NCBI RefSeq assembly: GCF_020171315.1
Contig: NZ_JAIUZP010000004.1
Span: 62,001-126,000 of the forward strand
Source of the DNA: Pseudooceanicola nanhaiensis
GTDB taxonomy: Bacteria; Pseudomonadota; Alphaproteobacteria; Rhodobacterales; Rhodobacteraceae
Length of the DNA: 64,000 bases
Direction of reading: 5' to 3'
How positions within the stretch are numbered: position 1 is the first letter of the stretch; each line of letters begins with the position of its first letter. Below the pieces are notes generated by a model. That model was not told where the DNA came from. It did not search any database and saw only the letters and a program-made list of their open reading frames with translations. A program made the translations under genes and the position numbers. Shown piece by piece: positions 1 through 8,690 of the stretch.

Positions 1-281
1 CCCGCCGTGCGCATGGCCCAGGCCTCGCCCACGCGAACGACATGCACGCCCCGGCCCTCGTAGCGGCGGCGCACCAGTTCCACGGCGGTGGCCCCGTCGC
101 AGCCATGCGGCAGGCGGGCGTTCAGGTCGGCCACGGTCACCGGCTCGGCCGAGGCGAAGAGGATCGCCTCCACCATGCGCTCCTGCTCCGCCATGGGCGG
201 GGCCTCGAAGAGCGTGTCCTGCGCGGCCTCGGGGGGCAGGACGGCGTCCTCCCCGGCGAGGTTCTCTGTCTCGTCACTCAT
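1..281 (-). CDS. scpB: Segregation and condensation protein B, ScpB (5' part only)
   Basis: The N-terminal 93 or so residues of ScpB are visible; the gene runs off the left edge. Reading from the ATG at 281 gives MSDETENLAG, an acidic linker, then a winged-helix start (RMVEAILFASAEPVTVADL) typical of ScpB, which binds the kleisin ScpA and completes the SMC-ScpAB condensin that organises and segregates the chromosome. Its start overlaps the scpA stop by 8 bp, so the two are translationally coupled. The scpA-scpB order is the normal one. Identity is secure from motif and neighbour; the C-terminal half cannot be assessed here. Confidence 0.9.
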   Translation of the reverse strand, partial: MSDETENLAGEDAVLPPEAAQDTLFEAPPMAEQERMVEAILFASAEPVTVADLNARLPHGCDGATAVELVRRRYEGRGVHVVRVGEAWAMRTA

Positions 282-1074
282 TGTCTTTGTCCCTGCGGCG
301 CAGCTGGATGGGCGCGAAGGTCTCGGACTGGCGAATGAAGGCCTTGCCCTCCTTCACCAGTTCCAGCGAGGCGGCGAACGTGGCGGCGGTGGCCGAACGG
401 CGGCGCATCGGGTCCTTGTCCCAACCCATGGGCATGTAGGAGGAAATATCGGTCCAGGCCCCGGCAAAGCCGATCATGCCGCGCATCCGGTCGAGCGCCT
501 GTTCCATGGTAAAGACGTTGTCGCGATCCATCACGAAGGGGCGGAAATCGTCCTTGGTGCGGATGCGCGCATAGGCCTGCATCAGGTCCAGCAGCGTGGC
601 GGTGTATTTCACGCGGCGCACGCGCTCGACCTGCTCGGTCTGGCCACGTGCAAAGAAGTCCCGGCCTAGCTGATCCCGCGCCATCAACTGTGCCGCCGCC
701 TCGCGCATGGCCGAGAGCCGTTCCAGCTGGAAGGCCAGGTGCGCGGCCAGTTCCTCGCCTGAGGGCCCCTCTTCCTCGGGATCGGGCGGCAGCAGCAGAC
801 GCGATTTCAGGAAGGCCAGCCAGGCCGCCATGACGAGGTAATCCGCCGCCAGTTCGATCCGCAGGCGCTTGGCCTCTTCCACGAAGGCGAGGTACTGGCG
901 CGCCAGTTGCAGGACCGAGATCTTCATCAGGTCCACCTTCTGCGTCCGGGCAAGCGTCAGCAGCAGGTCGAGCGGCCCCTCGAACCCGTCCACATCGACG
1001 ATCAGCGCCTCCGCTGCCAGACGTTCGGCAACAGAGCGGCTCTCGTCCTCCTCGAAGAGATCCCGTTCGGTCAT
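274..1074 (-). CDS. scpA: Segregation and condensation protein A, ScpA
   Basis: A 266-residue kleisin subunit of the bacterial SMC condensin, acting on the nucleoid. The diagnostic N-terminal segment VDGFEGPLDLLLTLARTQKV (about residues 28-47) is followed by the conserved helical region with YLVMAAWLAFLKSRLLLP near residues 79-96. Length and domain order fit the family. It follows nagZ after 20 bp and overlaps scpB by 8 bp, so nagZ-scpA-scpB are probably one transcript. The ATG at 1074 is preceded by normal spacing from the nagZ stop at 1095. Nothing unusual is seen. Confidence 0.95.
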   Translation of the reverse strand: MTERDLFEEDESRSVAERLAAEALIVDVDGFEGPLDLLLTLARTQKVDLMKISVLQLARQYLAFVEEAKRLRIELAADYLVMAAWLAFLKSRLLLPPDPEEEGPSGEELAAHLAFQLERLSAMREAAAQLMARDQLGRDFFARGQTEQVERVRRVKYTATLLDLMQAYARIRTKDDFRPFVMDRDNVFTMEQALDRMRGMIGFAGAWTDISSYMPMGWDKDPMRRRSATAATFAASLELVKEGKAFIRQSETFAPIQLRRRDKDNE

Positions 1075-1094
1075 TCAGGTGTCATCAGGCGAAG

Positions 1095-2099
1095 TCAGGC
1101 CCCGGACGTGGCAAAAAGCTCTTCCAGCTTCGCGTCCAGCGCCGCAATGTCAACCTCGGCCGGTGTCTTGCGCGCGGCAAGCGCCCGCTCGGCCCTGAGC
1201 TGCGCCATCGGCGTCATCTCTCCGGCGGCCCCAGCCACCCGGGCGCGGTCGGCCAGCGTGGCATTGCACAGCAGCACCACGTCGCAGCCCGCGTTGAGGC
1301 TGTCGCGGGTGATATCCGACAGCGTGCCCGAAAGCGCCTTCATCGAGATGTCGTCAGTCATCAGCAGGTTGTCGAAGCCGATCTGGCCCCGGATCACCCC
1401 GATCACGTCGGGTGACAGCGTCGCCGGGCGGTCGTCGATGGCGTCATAGACGATGTGGGCGGTCATCCCCATGGGCAGGTCGCGCAGCTCCCGGAAGGGG
1501 GCGAAATCGACGCTGTCGAGGGCGTCGAGCGGTGCGGTCACATGAGGCAGGTCGAAATGGCTGTCGGCCACCGCGCGGCCATGGCCGGGGATGTGTTTCA
1601 CCACCGGCAGCACCCCGCCCTGCAACAGCCCCTCGGCCGCGGCGCGGCCCAGATCGGCCACCCGGTCGGGCGTGTCGCCATAGCAGCGGTTGCGTAGGAA
1701 GGCATGGGTATCGGCCTGTGCCACGTCCACCATGGGGGCACAGTTGGCGTCGATGCCAAGGGCGCGCAGTTCGGCGGCGATGATCCGGTAGCGCAGCAGC
1801 ATGGCGCTGTCGGCGTTCTCGCCCGCGCGCTCCACGAAATCGAGCGGCGGCAGCCATTCGCGCCACTGGGGCGCACGCAGGCGCTGCACGCGCCCGCCCT
1901 CCTGGTCGATCATGATCGGCGCATCGTGGCCCACCGCCTGCCGGATCTCATCCGTCAGGGCGCGGACCTGATCCGGCGTGTCGATGTTGCGGGCAAAGAG
2001 GATGAAGCCGAAGGGCCGCACGTCGCGGAAGAACCGCTTCTCGGCCTCGGTCAGGCGGAGACCCTCCGCATCGAGGATCGTTGCGCCGAAATTGCTCAC
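1095..2099 (-). CDS. nagZ: Beta-N-acetylhexosaminidase NagZ (GH3)
   Basis: A 334-residue cytoplasmic glycoside hydrolase family 3 enzyme that removes N-acetylglucosamine from anhydromuropeptides in peptidoglycan recycling. Visible signatures are IDQEGGRVQRL (residues 64-74), KHIPGHG (168-174), the Asp-His dyad of the NagZ loop (D179, H181), and TDDISM containing the nucleophile Asp249. The start codon is GTG at 2099, whose bases overlap the TGA of the upstream SPOR gene (4-bp overlap), which fixes the start. No signal peptide is present, as expected for NagZ. Linked to SPOR and scpAB, it belongs to a cell-envelope/division block. Confidence 0.94.
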   Translation of the reverse strand: MSNFGATILDAEGLRLTEAEKRFFRDVRPFGFILFARNIDTPDQVRALTDEIRQAVGHDAPIMIDQEGGRVQRLRAPQWREWLPPLDFVERAGENADSAMLLRYRIIAAELRALGIDANCAPMVDVAQADTHAFLRNRCYGDTPDRVADLGRAAAEGLLQGGVLPVVKHIPGHGRAVADSHFDLPHVTAPLDALDSVDFAPFRELRDLPMGMTAHIVYDAIDDRPATLSPDVIGVIRGQIGFDNLLMTDDISMKALSGTLSDITRDSLNAGCDVVLLCNATLADRARVAGAAGEMTPMAQLRAERALAARKTPAEVDIAALDAKLEELFATSGA

Positions 2100-3274
2100 T
2101 TGGACACCACCGGGATACAGTCGGATTTCTCGGCCACGAAGGCCGCGCAGAAACGGCGCGCATCGGCGAGGTCCTCGAAGCCCATGGCGCGCAGGCGGTA
2201 GAAGGTCCGCCCGCCGGATTGGGCCCGCTGGATCACGCGCTGCTTACCGTCGAGGAATTCGCTGAACCGCCCGTTCAGGCGATCCCATTCGGAGCGGGCG
2301 ACCTCGGCGCTCTCAAACGCGCCCAGCTGGGCAAGGCGGGTGCCCGGGGGCACGTCGCCCGCAGCCACGTCAAGCCCGCCGCTTGCCACCACGGGGGCCT
2401 CGGCCGCTTCTGCCGCCTCTGGCTCGGCGGCCATGGTCGACGTGGCGCTCGCCATCACCGAGGCCAGCTGCACCGGGCGGGTCTTGGGCCGCAGCGAATG
2501 CGACACGGCGCCTTCCTGCGGGGTGTTCATTTCCTTTTCCTCTTCCTCCAGCGTCTGTTCCGCCGCGGCGGTGGCAAGCGCGAGGGCAAGGGCCTTCTCT
2601 TCCGGCGTGTCGGCGTCAGAGCTGGCCACGACTTCGGCGATCTGCTCCTGCGTCTCGGCCACGATGGTCTGGGCGTCGATCCCGGCATCGGCCGCGGTCA
2701 TCCCGCCCTCGGTCAGGTCGATCACCTCGGGCTCCTCCCCGGCCGCATCTGCCACGGTGGCATCCGCCGCGGGCCCGTTGGTCGCGGGATCGGTCCCGGC
2801 GCGCAGCCCCGACAGCGGGGCCGCGCCCTGTGCCAGCCGGTCGGCAAGCGCCTGGATCGAGGCCATGCGGTTGGCGTCAGGCTTGGGCTCGCTGGCGGCG
2901 GCCAGTGCCCGGGTCTCTTCGGAGGGGATCGCCCCGGTGGGCACGTCCTCGGCCCGCAGGGTCATCGCCTTGGGGGCAAGGCGCAGGGTGTCGGCGGGTT
3001 TCTCCGCCACACCGTCGGCCGCGATCGCATTGACCGCGAGGCCCTGATGCGCGGCGGGCTGCCCGCCCGGATCCTCGGGGGCGACACGCATCTCGCCCTC
3101 CATGGCCTTGACGACAGGCACGCCCGAGACGTCCCGCATGACCATCTTGTATCCCCAGTAGCCGATCCCGGCCACAAGGGCGACGGACGCAGCTGCGCCC
3201 ATCCAGTTCACCATCGTCTGTACAGAAACGCCACGCGGGGCCTCGTAAGCCCCGTCCGCCTGATACTCCGCCAT
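2096..3274 (-). CDS. SPOR-domain membrane protein
   Basis: A 392-residue single-pass membrane protein. The ATG at 3274 gives a short cytoplasmic N terminus, one transmembrane helix at about residues 24-44 (GAAASVALVAGIGYWGYKMV), a long Ala/Glu-rich periplasmic linker, and a C-terminal SPOR domain (about 310-390: TRLAQLGAFESAEVARSEW ... FYRLRAMGF ... ARRFCAAF). SPOR domains bind glycan strands lacking stem peptides at the division site. A longer in-frame start at 3499 would run into argS and add an uncharged-poor, non-membrane leader, so it is not preferred. It lies between argS and nagZ, the usual place in this family of genomes. Confidence 0.88.
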   Translation of the reverse strand: MAEYQADGAYEAPRGVSVQTMVNWMGAAASVALVAGIGYWGYKMVMRDVSGVPVVKAMEGEMRVAPEDPGGQPAAHQGLAVNAIAADGVAEKPADTLRLAPKAMTLRAEDVPTGAIPSEETRALAAASEPKPDANRMASIQALADRLAQGAAPLSGLRAGTDPATNGPAADATVADAAGEEPEVIDLTEGGMTAADAGIDAQTIVAETQEQIAEVVASSDADTPEEKALALALATAAAEQTLEEEEKEMNTPQEGAVSHSLRPKTRPVQLASVMASATSTMAAEPEAAEAAEAPVVASGGLDVAAGDVPPGTRLAQLGAFESAEVARSEWDRLNGRFSEFLDGKQRVIQRAQSGGRTFYRLRAMGFEDLADARRFCAAFVAEKSDCIPVVSK

Positions 3275-3342
3275 GTGCCTCACCTTCGTGCCCGGGTTGG
3301 TCCCGGCTGTCCGAACTGCTCGACCGACGGAGGCGCGGATTG

Positions 3343-5088
3343 TTAACGCATCTCTTCCGCCGGGGTCACGCCAAGAATACCAAGGCCTGCGGAAATAACA
3401 ACGGTCACGGCCCGCGCGAGGGCGATTTTCGCCTGCGATGCGGCCGGGTTGTCCTCCTGAAGGAAGCGCAGCGACATATCGTCGTTGCCGCGGTTCCACA
3501 GGCCGTGCAGATCGCCCGCCAGTTCATAGAGGTAGAAGGCCACCCGGTGCGGCTCGTTGGTGCGCGCGGCGATCTCTACAAGGCGCGGCCATTCGGCGAT
3601 CTTCTTGGCCACGGCGATCTCTGCCTCGTGGTCGAGCAGCGACAGGTCAGCGGCCGCCAGAGTGGCGTCATCCACCGCGATGCCCGCCTCGACGGCCTTG
3701 CGCAGCACCGAGCAGACCCGGGCATTGGCGTATTGCACGTAGAAGACCGGGTTGTCCTTGGACTGCTCCAGCACCTTGTCGAAGTCGAAGTCCAGCGGCG
3801 CGTCGTTCTTGCGGGTCAGCATGACAAAGCGGGTCACGTCCGGGCCCACCTGATCGACCACGTCGCGCAGGGTGATGAAGGTCCCTGCCCGCTTGGACAT
3901 CTTGAAGGGTTCCCCGTTCTTGAAGAGCTTCACCAGCTGGCACAGCTTGATGTCGACCGAGACCTTGCCATCGGAGAGCGCCGAAACGGCCGCCTTCATC
4001 CGCTTGACGTAGCCGCCGTGGTCGGCGCCAAAGACGTCGATCAGCGCGTCGAAGCCGCGGGTGATCTTGTCGTAGTGGTAGGCAATGTCGGGCGCGAAGT
4101 AGGTCCAGGCGCCGTCGGATTTCTTGACGGGCCGGTCGACGTCATCGCCGTGTTCGGTGGATTTGAAGAGCGTCTGTTCGCGCGGTTCCCAATCCTCGGG
4201 GACCTTGCCTTTCGGCGGCTCCAGCACGCCCTCGTAGATCAGGCCCTTCTGTTCGAGGGTCGCCAGCGCGGCCTCGATCCGGCCGGTGCCATAGAGGGAT
4301 TTCTCGGAATAGAAGACGTCCATCTCGACGCCGAGCACCTTCAGGTCCTCGCGGATCAGGTCCATCATCCGGTCGGTGGCGAACTCGCGCACCTCTTCGA
4401 GCCAGACCTCCTCGGGCTGGCCGATATAGGCCTCGCCGACCTTGGCCTTCAGCGCCTCGCCGACCTCGATCAGGTAGTCGCCGGGATAGGTGCCATCGGC
4501 AAAGGTGACCTCCTGCCCGTGGGCTTCGAGGTAGCGCAGGTAGACGGAGCGGGCCAGCACGTCGACCTGTGCGCCGCCGTCGTTGATGTAGTATTCGCGG
4601 GTCACGTCGTAGCCCGCGTAATCCAGCAGCGAGGCAAGCGCATCGCCGAAGACCGCGCCCCGGGTGTGGCCCACGTGGAGCGGCCCGGTCGGGTTGGCGG
4701 AGACGTATTCGACGTTGATCTTCTTGCCCTTGCCGAGGTCGGACTTGCCGAAGGCGGCGCCGTCCTTGAGCACGAGGCCCACGAGGCCCTGCCAGACGGC
4801 GGGCGCGAGGCGCAGGTTCAGGAAGCCGGGGCCGGCCACTTCGGCGGTGGCGATGCGGTCATCGGCCAGCAGCCGGGCGGCGAGGTCGTCGGCGATGTCG
4901 CGGGGCTTCATCTTGGCGGGCTTGGCCAGCACCATGGCCGCGTTGGTCGCCATGTCGCCATGGGCGGCATCGCGCGGCGGTTCCACCGCGACATTGGCGA
5001 GGTCGAGCCCCTCGGGCAGTCGGCCCTCGGCCATCATCGTCTCGAGGGCAGAGATCACGACGGTCCGGATATCGGAAAAGAGGTTCAT
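3343..5088 (-). CDS. argS: Arginyl-tRNA synthetase
   Basis: A 581-residue class Ia aminoacyl-tRNA synthetase that charges tRNA-Arg. It shows the [12 protein letters not shown] motif (HVGH at 138-141), the KMSK-type motif [10 protein letters not shown] in the second half, and a C-terminal DALR anticodon-binding domain ([15 protein letters not shown] onwards). An N-terminal Arg-tRNA synthetase domain is present (residues 1-90). The start at 5088 is followed by a normal protein start [10 protein letters not shown]. It heads a minus-strand run with the SPOR gene 68 bp downstream. The neighbouring dgt and erpA genes are displaced by about 7.8 kb of accessory genes. Confidence 0.97.
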   Translation of the reverse strand: MNLFSDIRTVVISALETMMAEGRLPEGLDLANVAVEPPRDAAHGDMATNAAMVLAKPAKMKPRDIADDLAARLLADDRIATAEVAGPGFLNLRLAPAVWQGLVGLVLKDGAAFGKSDLGKGKKINVEYVSANPTGPLHVGHTRGAVFGDALASLLDYAGYDVTREYYINDGGAQVDVLARSVYLRYLEAHGQEVTFADGTYPGDYLIEVGEALKAKVGEAYIGQPEEVWLEEVREFATDRMMDLIREDLKVLGVEMDVFYSEKSLYGTGRIEAALATLEQKGLIYEGVLEPPKGKVPEDWEPREQTLFKSTEHGDDVDRPVKKSDGAWTYFAPDIAYHYDKITRGFDALIDVFGADHGGYVKRMKAAVSALSDGKVSVDIKLCQLVKLFKNGEPFKMSKRAGTFITLRDVVDQVGPDVTRFVMLTRKNDAPLDFDFDKVLEQSKDNPVFYVQYANARVCSVLRKAVEAGIAVDDATLAAADLSLLDHEAEIAVAKKIAEWPRLVEIAARTNEPHRVAFYLYELAGDLHGLWNRGNDDMSLRFLQEDNPAASQAKIALARAVTVVISAGLGILGVTPAEEMR

Positions 5089-5318
5089 GGTGGCTCCTGG
5101 AACTGGTGGCAGGGGTTTATCACGCCGCCCGCCCGCGTCAACAAAGGGAGCGGCGGAAAGCGGGAAGTTTCCGGGGGATTTGGGGGATCAGGCGTGGTCG
5201 GCCCTGCCCGGTCGGTTGATCTCCCCCTCAAGACACCCCGCCCCGCAGGGCGGCACGACCCGCTTAATCGGTGCGGGCACGCCCAACGTGACGCCTCGCC
5301 CCTCTCCATCTCTCGCGC

Positions 5319-5406
5319 AGGGCAGCGCCGGCCCGCGGGGGGGGCGCACTAGCGCCGCCCCATGGGGGCGGGTCGGCGCTGCCCGGCCTGTCGGCCGGGC
5401 GGGGCA
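5319..5406. repeat. Folded intergenic repeat, copy A
   Basis: An 88-bp element closely matching a second copy at 22084-22169. It contains outer arms of 16 nt (GGCAGCGCCGGCCCGC at 5321-5336 and its near-complement ending near 5384) differing at one G/A position, an inner GGCGC/GCGCC pair, and a trailing hairpin GCCCGGCC-TGTC-GGCCGGGC. The second copy keeps the same stems with changed loops. Both copies lie just past the 3' end of minus-strand operons. It looks like a dispersed repeat of the REP/BIME kind, or a structured 3' RNA. Confidence 0.75.
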
Positions 5407-5446
5407 TATCGAGGGGTGCCGCTCAGGCGTGAACCACACGGACACG

Positions 5447-5483
5447 AAAAAGGCGGAGGCGTCCCACGACACCCCCGCCTCTT
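5447..5483 (-). terminator. Rho-independent terminator of tauE
   Basis: On the minus strand a stem (AGGCGG with CCGCCT at 5475-5480 and 5451-5456, extended by further pairs) is followed directly by five T residues (the AAAAA at 5447-5451 on the plus strand). It lies just past the tauE stop at 5502. Confidence 0.75.
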
Positions 5484-5501
5484 TCACGTCACCTGAACCG
5501 C

Positions 5502-6332
5502 TCAGAGCGAGTGGTAGAGGTCCAGCGCCATGCGGATCGCCGTCAGGCCGAGGAACAGGCCGAAGGCCAGTTGCAGCACCCGCTGGGGGATGGAATGGGC
5601 GATCGCCACGCCGACGCGGGCAAAGACCACGGTCAGCGGAATGATCACCGCCGCCGCCACGAGGTTCACATAGCCCAGCGAGAACGGCGGCAGCCCTTCG
5701 ACCCCGAGACCGGTGATCACGTACATGATCGCGCCCGGCAGACCGATCACCAGCCCAATGGCCGCCGAGGTCCCCACCGCCTTGCGGATGTCATAGCCGA
5801 GGATGTTCAGCAGCGGCACGCAGACCGTCCCGCCCCCGATCCCCATCATCGAGGAAATCGCGCCCGCGAAGATGCCGAAACCGGCCCAGACCGGCTTGGA
5901 GAAGCCCTTGGGCTCCACCTCGGTCTTCTTCTTGCCGAAGACCATGTTCAGCGCCACCACGGCAGCGACCACGGCAAAGACACCCATCAGGATGCGCCCG
6001 TCGATCAGCCCGCCCGCGGCGGAGCCGAGGAAGACGCCCACGAGGATCGAAGGGGCCCAGAGCTTCAGCAGCGAGAAGTCCACCGCCCCCTTCTTGTAGT
6101 GGCCCGAAGCCGAGGAAAGCGAGGTGAAGATGATCGTGGTCAGCGAGGTGCCCACGGCCACCTGCATCACGAGGCCCGGCTCCATCCCCGTCAGCGAAAG
6201 CGCGAAGTAGAGCGCGGGCACGATGACGATGCCGCCGCCGACCCCCAGAAGGCCCGCCAGCACGCCGCCCACGATACCGGCCCCCACGGCCACGGCGATC
6301 AGGGTCAGCAGGGTGGATGGATCAATGTTCAT
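5502..6332 (-). CDS. TauE/SafE family sulfite/anion exporter
   Basis: A 276-residue integral membrane protein of the TauE/SafE (TSUP) family, which moves small anions such as sulfite, sulfoacetate or other organosulfur/carboxylate compounds. The glycine-rich repeats typical of the family are visible: GGVLAGLLGVGGGIVIVPAL near residues 23-42 and AGAISSMMGIGGGTVCVPLL in the second half, with about eight hydrophobic segments. The start at 6332 is chosen because GAGGAGACAACCGA precedes it; an in-frame ATG at 6392 lacks a ribosome-binding site and adds a polar leader. It lies 140 bp downstream of tctA with a hairpin between, so it may be expressed at a different level from the Tct genes. The substrate is unknown. 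Confidence 0.85.
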   Translation of the reverse strand: MNIDPSTLLTLIAVAVGAGIVGGVLAGLLGVGGGIVIVPALYFALSLTGMEPGLVMQVAVGTSLTTIIFTSLSSASGHYKKGAVDFSLLKLWAPSILVGVFLGSAAGGLIDGRILMGVFAVVAAVVALNMVFGKKKTEVEPKGFSKPVWAGFGIFAGAISSMMGIGGGTVCVPLLNILGYDIRKAVGTSAAIGLVIGLPGAIMYVITGLGVEGLPPFSLGYVNLVAAAVIIPLTVVFARVGVAIAHSIPQRVLQLAFGLFLGLTAIRMALDLYHSL

Positions 6333-6391
6333 TCGGTTGTCTCCTCGGAGTGTCGAGTGCGGGCCTTGAAAGGGCCTCTTCGGGAACTTCA

Positions 6392-6416
6392 TAGCCGGGG
6401 ACGACGCCCCCGGCTA
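6392..6416. terminator. Hairpin between tctA and tauE
   Basis: Perfect 9-bp stem TAGCCGGGG (6392-6400) with CCCCGGCTA (6408-6416) and a 7-nt loop. It separates the tctA stop from the tauE start. It has no U-tract on the minus strand, so it may be an mRNA-processing or attenuating hairpin and not a full terminator. Confidence 0.45.
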
Positions 6417-6472
6417 CTGCCCGTCTCGGCGCGCCCGGGATTGCAGGGCGCGCGATCTGGTCTGCGGTCGCC

Positions 6473-8056
6473 TCAGGCGCGCCGCGCCTGCCGGACCATG
6501 CGGACCAGCAGGAAGACCGACAGCGCCAGCATCACCAGCGAAATCGGCGATTTCACGAGGAAGAGCGCATCCCCGCCCGAGGCGGTATAGGCCCCGCGCA
6601 CCAGCCCCTCCAGCGTCGGCGCCAGCAGGAAGCCGATCACGAAGGGCAGGATCGAGATGTCGAGCCGCCGCAGCGCATAGCCGATCAGGGCAAAGCCACA
6701 GGCGCTCAGCAGCCCGAGGTAGCCGCCGTCCTGCACATAGGCCGCGGTCAGCGACACGGTCAGGATCACCGGAAGCATCACGTCCTTGGGGATGCGCACG
6801 AGATAGCCCAGAAGCCCCATGAGGAAGCCGCCCACGGTCCAGTTCACGGCATTGGCCATGACCATCATGGTGAAGAGCCCGAAGGCCATGACGAGGTCCT
6901 TGTTCAGGATCGTGTCGAAGCCCTCGATCTCGCGGATCGGGGTGAAGCGGAAGACCTGCGGGCCAAAGGCGAAATCGCCGATGGTCTCGACCGCGAGGAT
7001 GATGAAGACGGCGGCGAAGTTGCCGGGAATGCCGAGGCTCATCACCGGGATCAGGTTGGCCCCCGACACGGCGGAGTTGGCGGATTCCGTCGCCACCACG
7101 CCCTGCGGGTTGCCCTGACCGAAGCTCTCTGGCTCCTTCGAGCGGCGCTTGGCGGTGTCGTAGCTCAGTGTCGCGGCGGTGGTCGTGCCGATGCCGGGCA
7201 GCGCGCCGATCAGCGTGCCGATGGTCGCGCCACGCAGGATGCCGGGCAGCATGCGCCCGCGCTCGCCCCATGTCAGCTTGGGCCCCATCTCGGGCGCCTC
7301 GGGCGGCGTGGTCTGCCGGCGGCGTTCGTTGCGCATGTCCTCGATCGAGATCAGCACCTCGGAGAGCACCAGCACACCCAGCACGCAGGAGGTCAGAGGC
7401 AGGCCGCCCCCCAGCTCGGGGATGCCGAAGGTCAGCCGCGGGCCGTTGCCCGACAAGGTCGAGCCGACGAGCGAGACGAACATGCCCAGAAGCCCGCCGA
7501 TCAGCCCTTTCAGCGGCGCCCCGCCCACCACGGCGGCCATGAAGCACAGCGACAGGATGATCAGCGCGGATTTCTCCGGCAGGCCCAGCACCCGCTCCAC
7601 GCCCACGGCGATGATCGGGGCCGCCACGAAGAGCACGATGTCCGAGAAGTTGTCGCCCATCACCGAGGAGAAATGCGCGGTCTGGATCGCCTTGCGCCCC
7701 AGCCCCTTGCGGGCCATCGGGTTGCCGTCCAGCGTGGTCAGGAAGGCATCTGGCGTGCCGGGCGTGTTGAAGAGGATCGCGGGCACGGCGCCGCCCACGG
7801 TGGCGCCCTTCATGATCCCCACCAGACAGCCCAGCACGGGATAGAGCGCCTCGTTCGAATAGCCGAAGATCGAGACCAGCACCGGCAGGGCGATGGCCAT
7901 GGCGAAGGGCCCGGACAGGCCCGGCGTGGCGCCGACGAGGATGCCCACCAGCACGCCCACCACCACCATGGCCAGCGGCATGAGCCAGAGCCCGCCCTCT
8001 GCCCCGGTGAAGACAGAGGTCACGCCGAGGCCGATGTATTGCAGCACGAGGTCCAT
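6473..8056 (-). CDS. tctA: Tripartite tricarboxylate transporter large permease TctA
   Basis: A 527-residue membrane protein with about twelve hydrophobic segments, the large subunit of a TctABC secondary transporter that imports carboxylates with a periplasmic binding protein. Family signatures include GVLVGILVGATPGLSGPFAMAIALP (residues 34-58) and a second GIGTTTAATLSYDTAKRRSK-type loop (residues about 290-310), both in the TctA consensus. It follows tctB after 10 bp. Known family substrates are citrate, other di- and tricarboxylates and aromatic acids; here the neighbouring gamma-glutamyltransferase-like gene suggests an amide- or amino-acid-linked acid, which is inference only. Confidence 0.93.
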   Translation of the reverse strand: MDLVLQYIGLGVTSVFTGAEGGLWLMPLAMVVVGVLVGILVGATPGLSGPFAMAIALPVLVSIFGYSNEALYPVLGCLVGIMKGATVGGAVPAILFNTPGTPDAFLTTLDGNPMARKGLGRKAIQTAHFSSVMGDNFSDIVLFVAAPIIAVGVERVLGLPEKSALIILSLCFMAAVVGGAPLKGLIGGLLGMFVSLVGSTLSGNGPRLTFGIPELGGGLPLTSCVLGVLVLSEVLISIEDMRNERRRQTTPPEAPEMGPKLTWGERGRMLPGILRGATIGTLIGALPGIGTTTAATLSYDTAKRRSKEPESFGQGNPQGVVATESANSAVSGANLIPVMSLGIPGNFAAVFIILAVETIGDFAFGPQVFRFTPIREIEGFDTILNKDLVMAFGLFTMMVMANAVNWTVGGFLMGLLGYLVRIPKDVMLPVILTVSLTAAYVQDGGYLGLLSACGFALIGYALRRLDISILPFVIGFLLAPTLEGLVRGAYTASGGDALFLVKSPISLVMLALSVFLLVRMVRQARRA

Positions 8057-8066
8057 GGAAGTTCCT

Positions 8067-8690
8067 TCAGAGGTCGGCGTTGGGCGGCAGCTGCACGTTG
8101 TCGAGCAGGCCGTCGAAGATCAGGATCAGGACCGCGGTGGTCAGCGCGGCGACGAGGATGTCGCGCGGGCGCAGTTCGTGACGCGTGGTATGGATGAAGC
8201 CCGAGGTCAGCAGCGTGCCGCCGACGAAAAAGCCGCTGGCACGGAAGGGGAAGGTGCCCGAGACGGCGCGGTAGCCGCTGACCTCGGTCAGGCCCAGCGT
8301 GTTGGTCAGCCAGACCAGCGCCGGACCGGTCCAGTTCATCACCAGAAGGGAAACGGTGACGAAGAGGATCGCGCGCAGCAGGAACAGGAGGTTCGCGCCG
8401 CTGATGTCGCCCACCGCCTCGCCGCCGCGGGCGGTCCCGCCGCGCAGCTGGCTGAAGACGAGGAGCAGCGCCAGCGGGACCATAAGCCCCACCAGCAGGA
8501 TCGGGAAGAAGGCATCGCCCGGCACCAGACGCCCCGTGAGGTTGGTCTGGAGAAAGCCGCTGCCAATGTCCCGCGGAAACCAGATCAGCAGGCAGACGGC
8601 GGCGAAGACCAGCGTGCCAAGCCCGAGCCAGAGGTTCCAGCGGCCGCCCCCCTGGGGGGCGGCATCGGTTTCCACGGGACGTTCGCTCAT
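8067..8690 (-). CDS. tctB: Tripartite tricarboxylate transporter small permease TctB
   Basis: A 207-residue small membrane subunit of the Tct system with four to five hydrophobic segments (LGTLVFAAVCLLIWF near 24-38; FFPILLVGLMVPLALLLVF near 82-100; AILFVTVSLLVMNW; ILVAALTTAVLILIFDGLL at the C terminus). Sequence conservation in this family is weak; the call rests on size, topology and its place between tctC (4-bp ATGA overlap at 8687-8690) and tctA (10 bp downstream). It probably forms the membrane unit together with TctA. Confidence 0.88.
   Translation of the reverse strand: MSERPVETDAAPQGGGRWNLWLGLGTLVFAAVCLLIWFPRDIGSGFLQTNLTGRLVPGDAFFPILLVGLMVPLALLLVFSQLRGGTARGGEAVGDISGANLLFLLRAILFVTVSLLVMNWTGPALVWLTNTLGLTEVSGYRAVSGTFPFRASGFFVGGTLLTSGFIHTTRHELRPRDILVAALTTAVLILIFDGLLDNVQLPPNADL

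Larger units (their letters stand above)
5089..5501. other. Intergenic region carrying repeat A and a terminator
   Basis: About 410 bp between the argS start and the tauE stop. No convincing gene is seen; the short frames through it are made of low-complexity Arg/Pro/Ala-rich peptide. It holds the argS upstream region, the 88-bp folded repeat at 5319-5406 and the hairpin terminator at 5447-5483, listed separately. Confidence 0.7.

Noticed and set aside
5188-5487. 99-residue minus-strand frame through repeat A
   Set aside because: The peptide comes from a structured repeat and a terminator; copy B reads in a different frame, so no protein is conserved.
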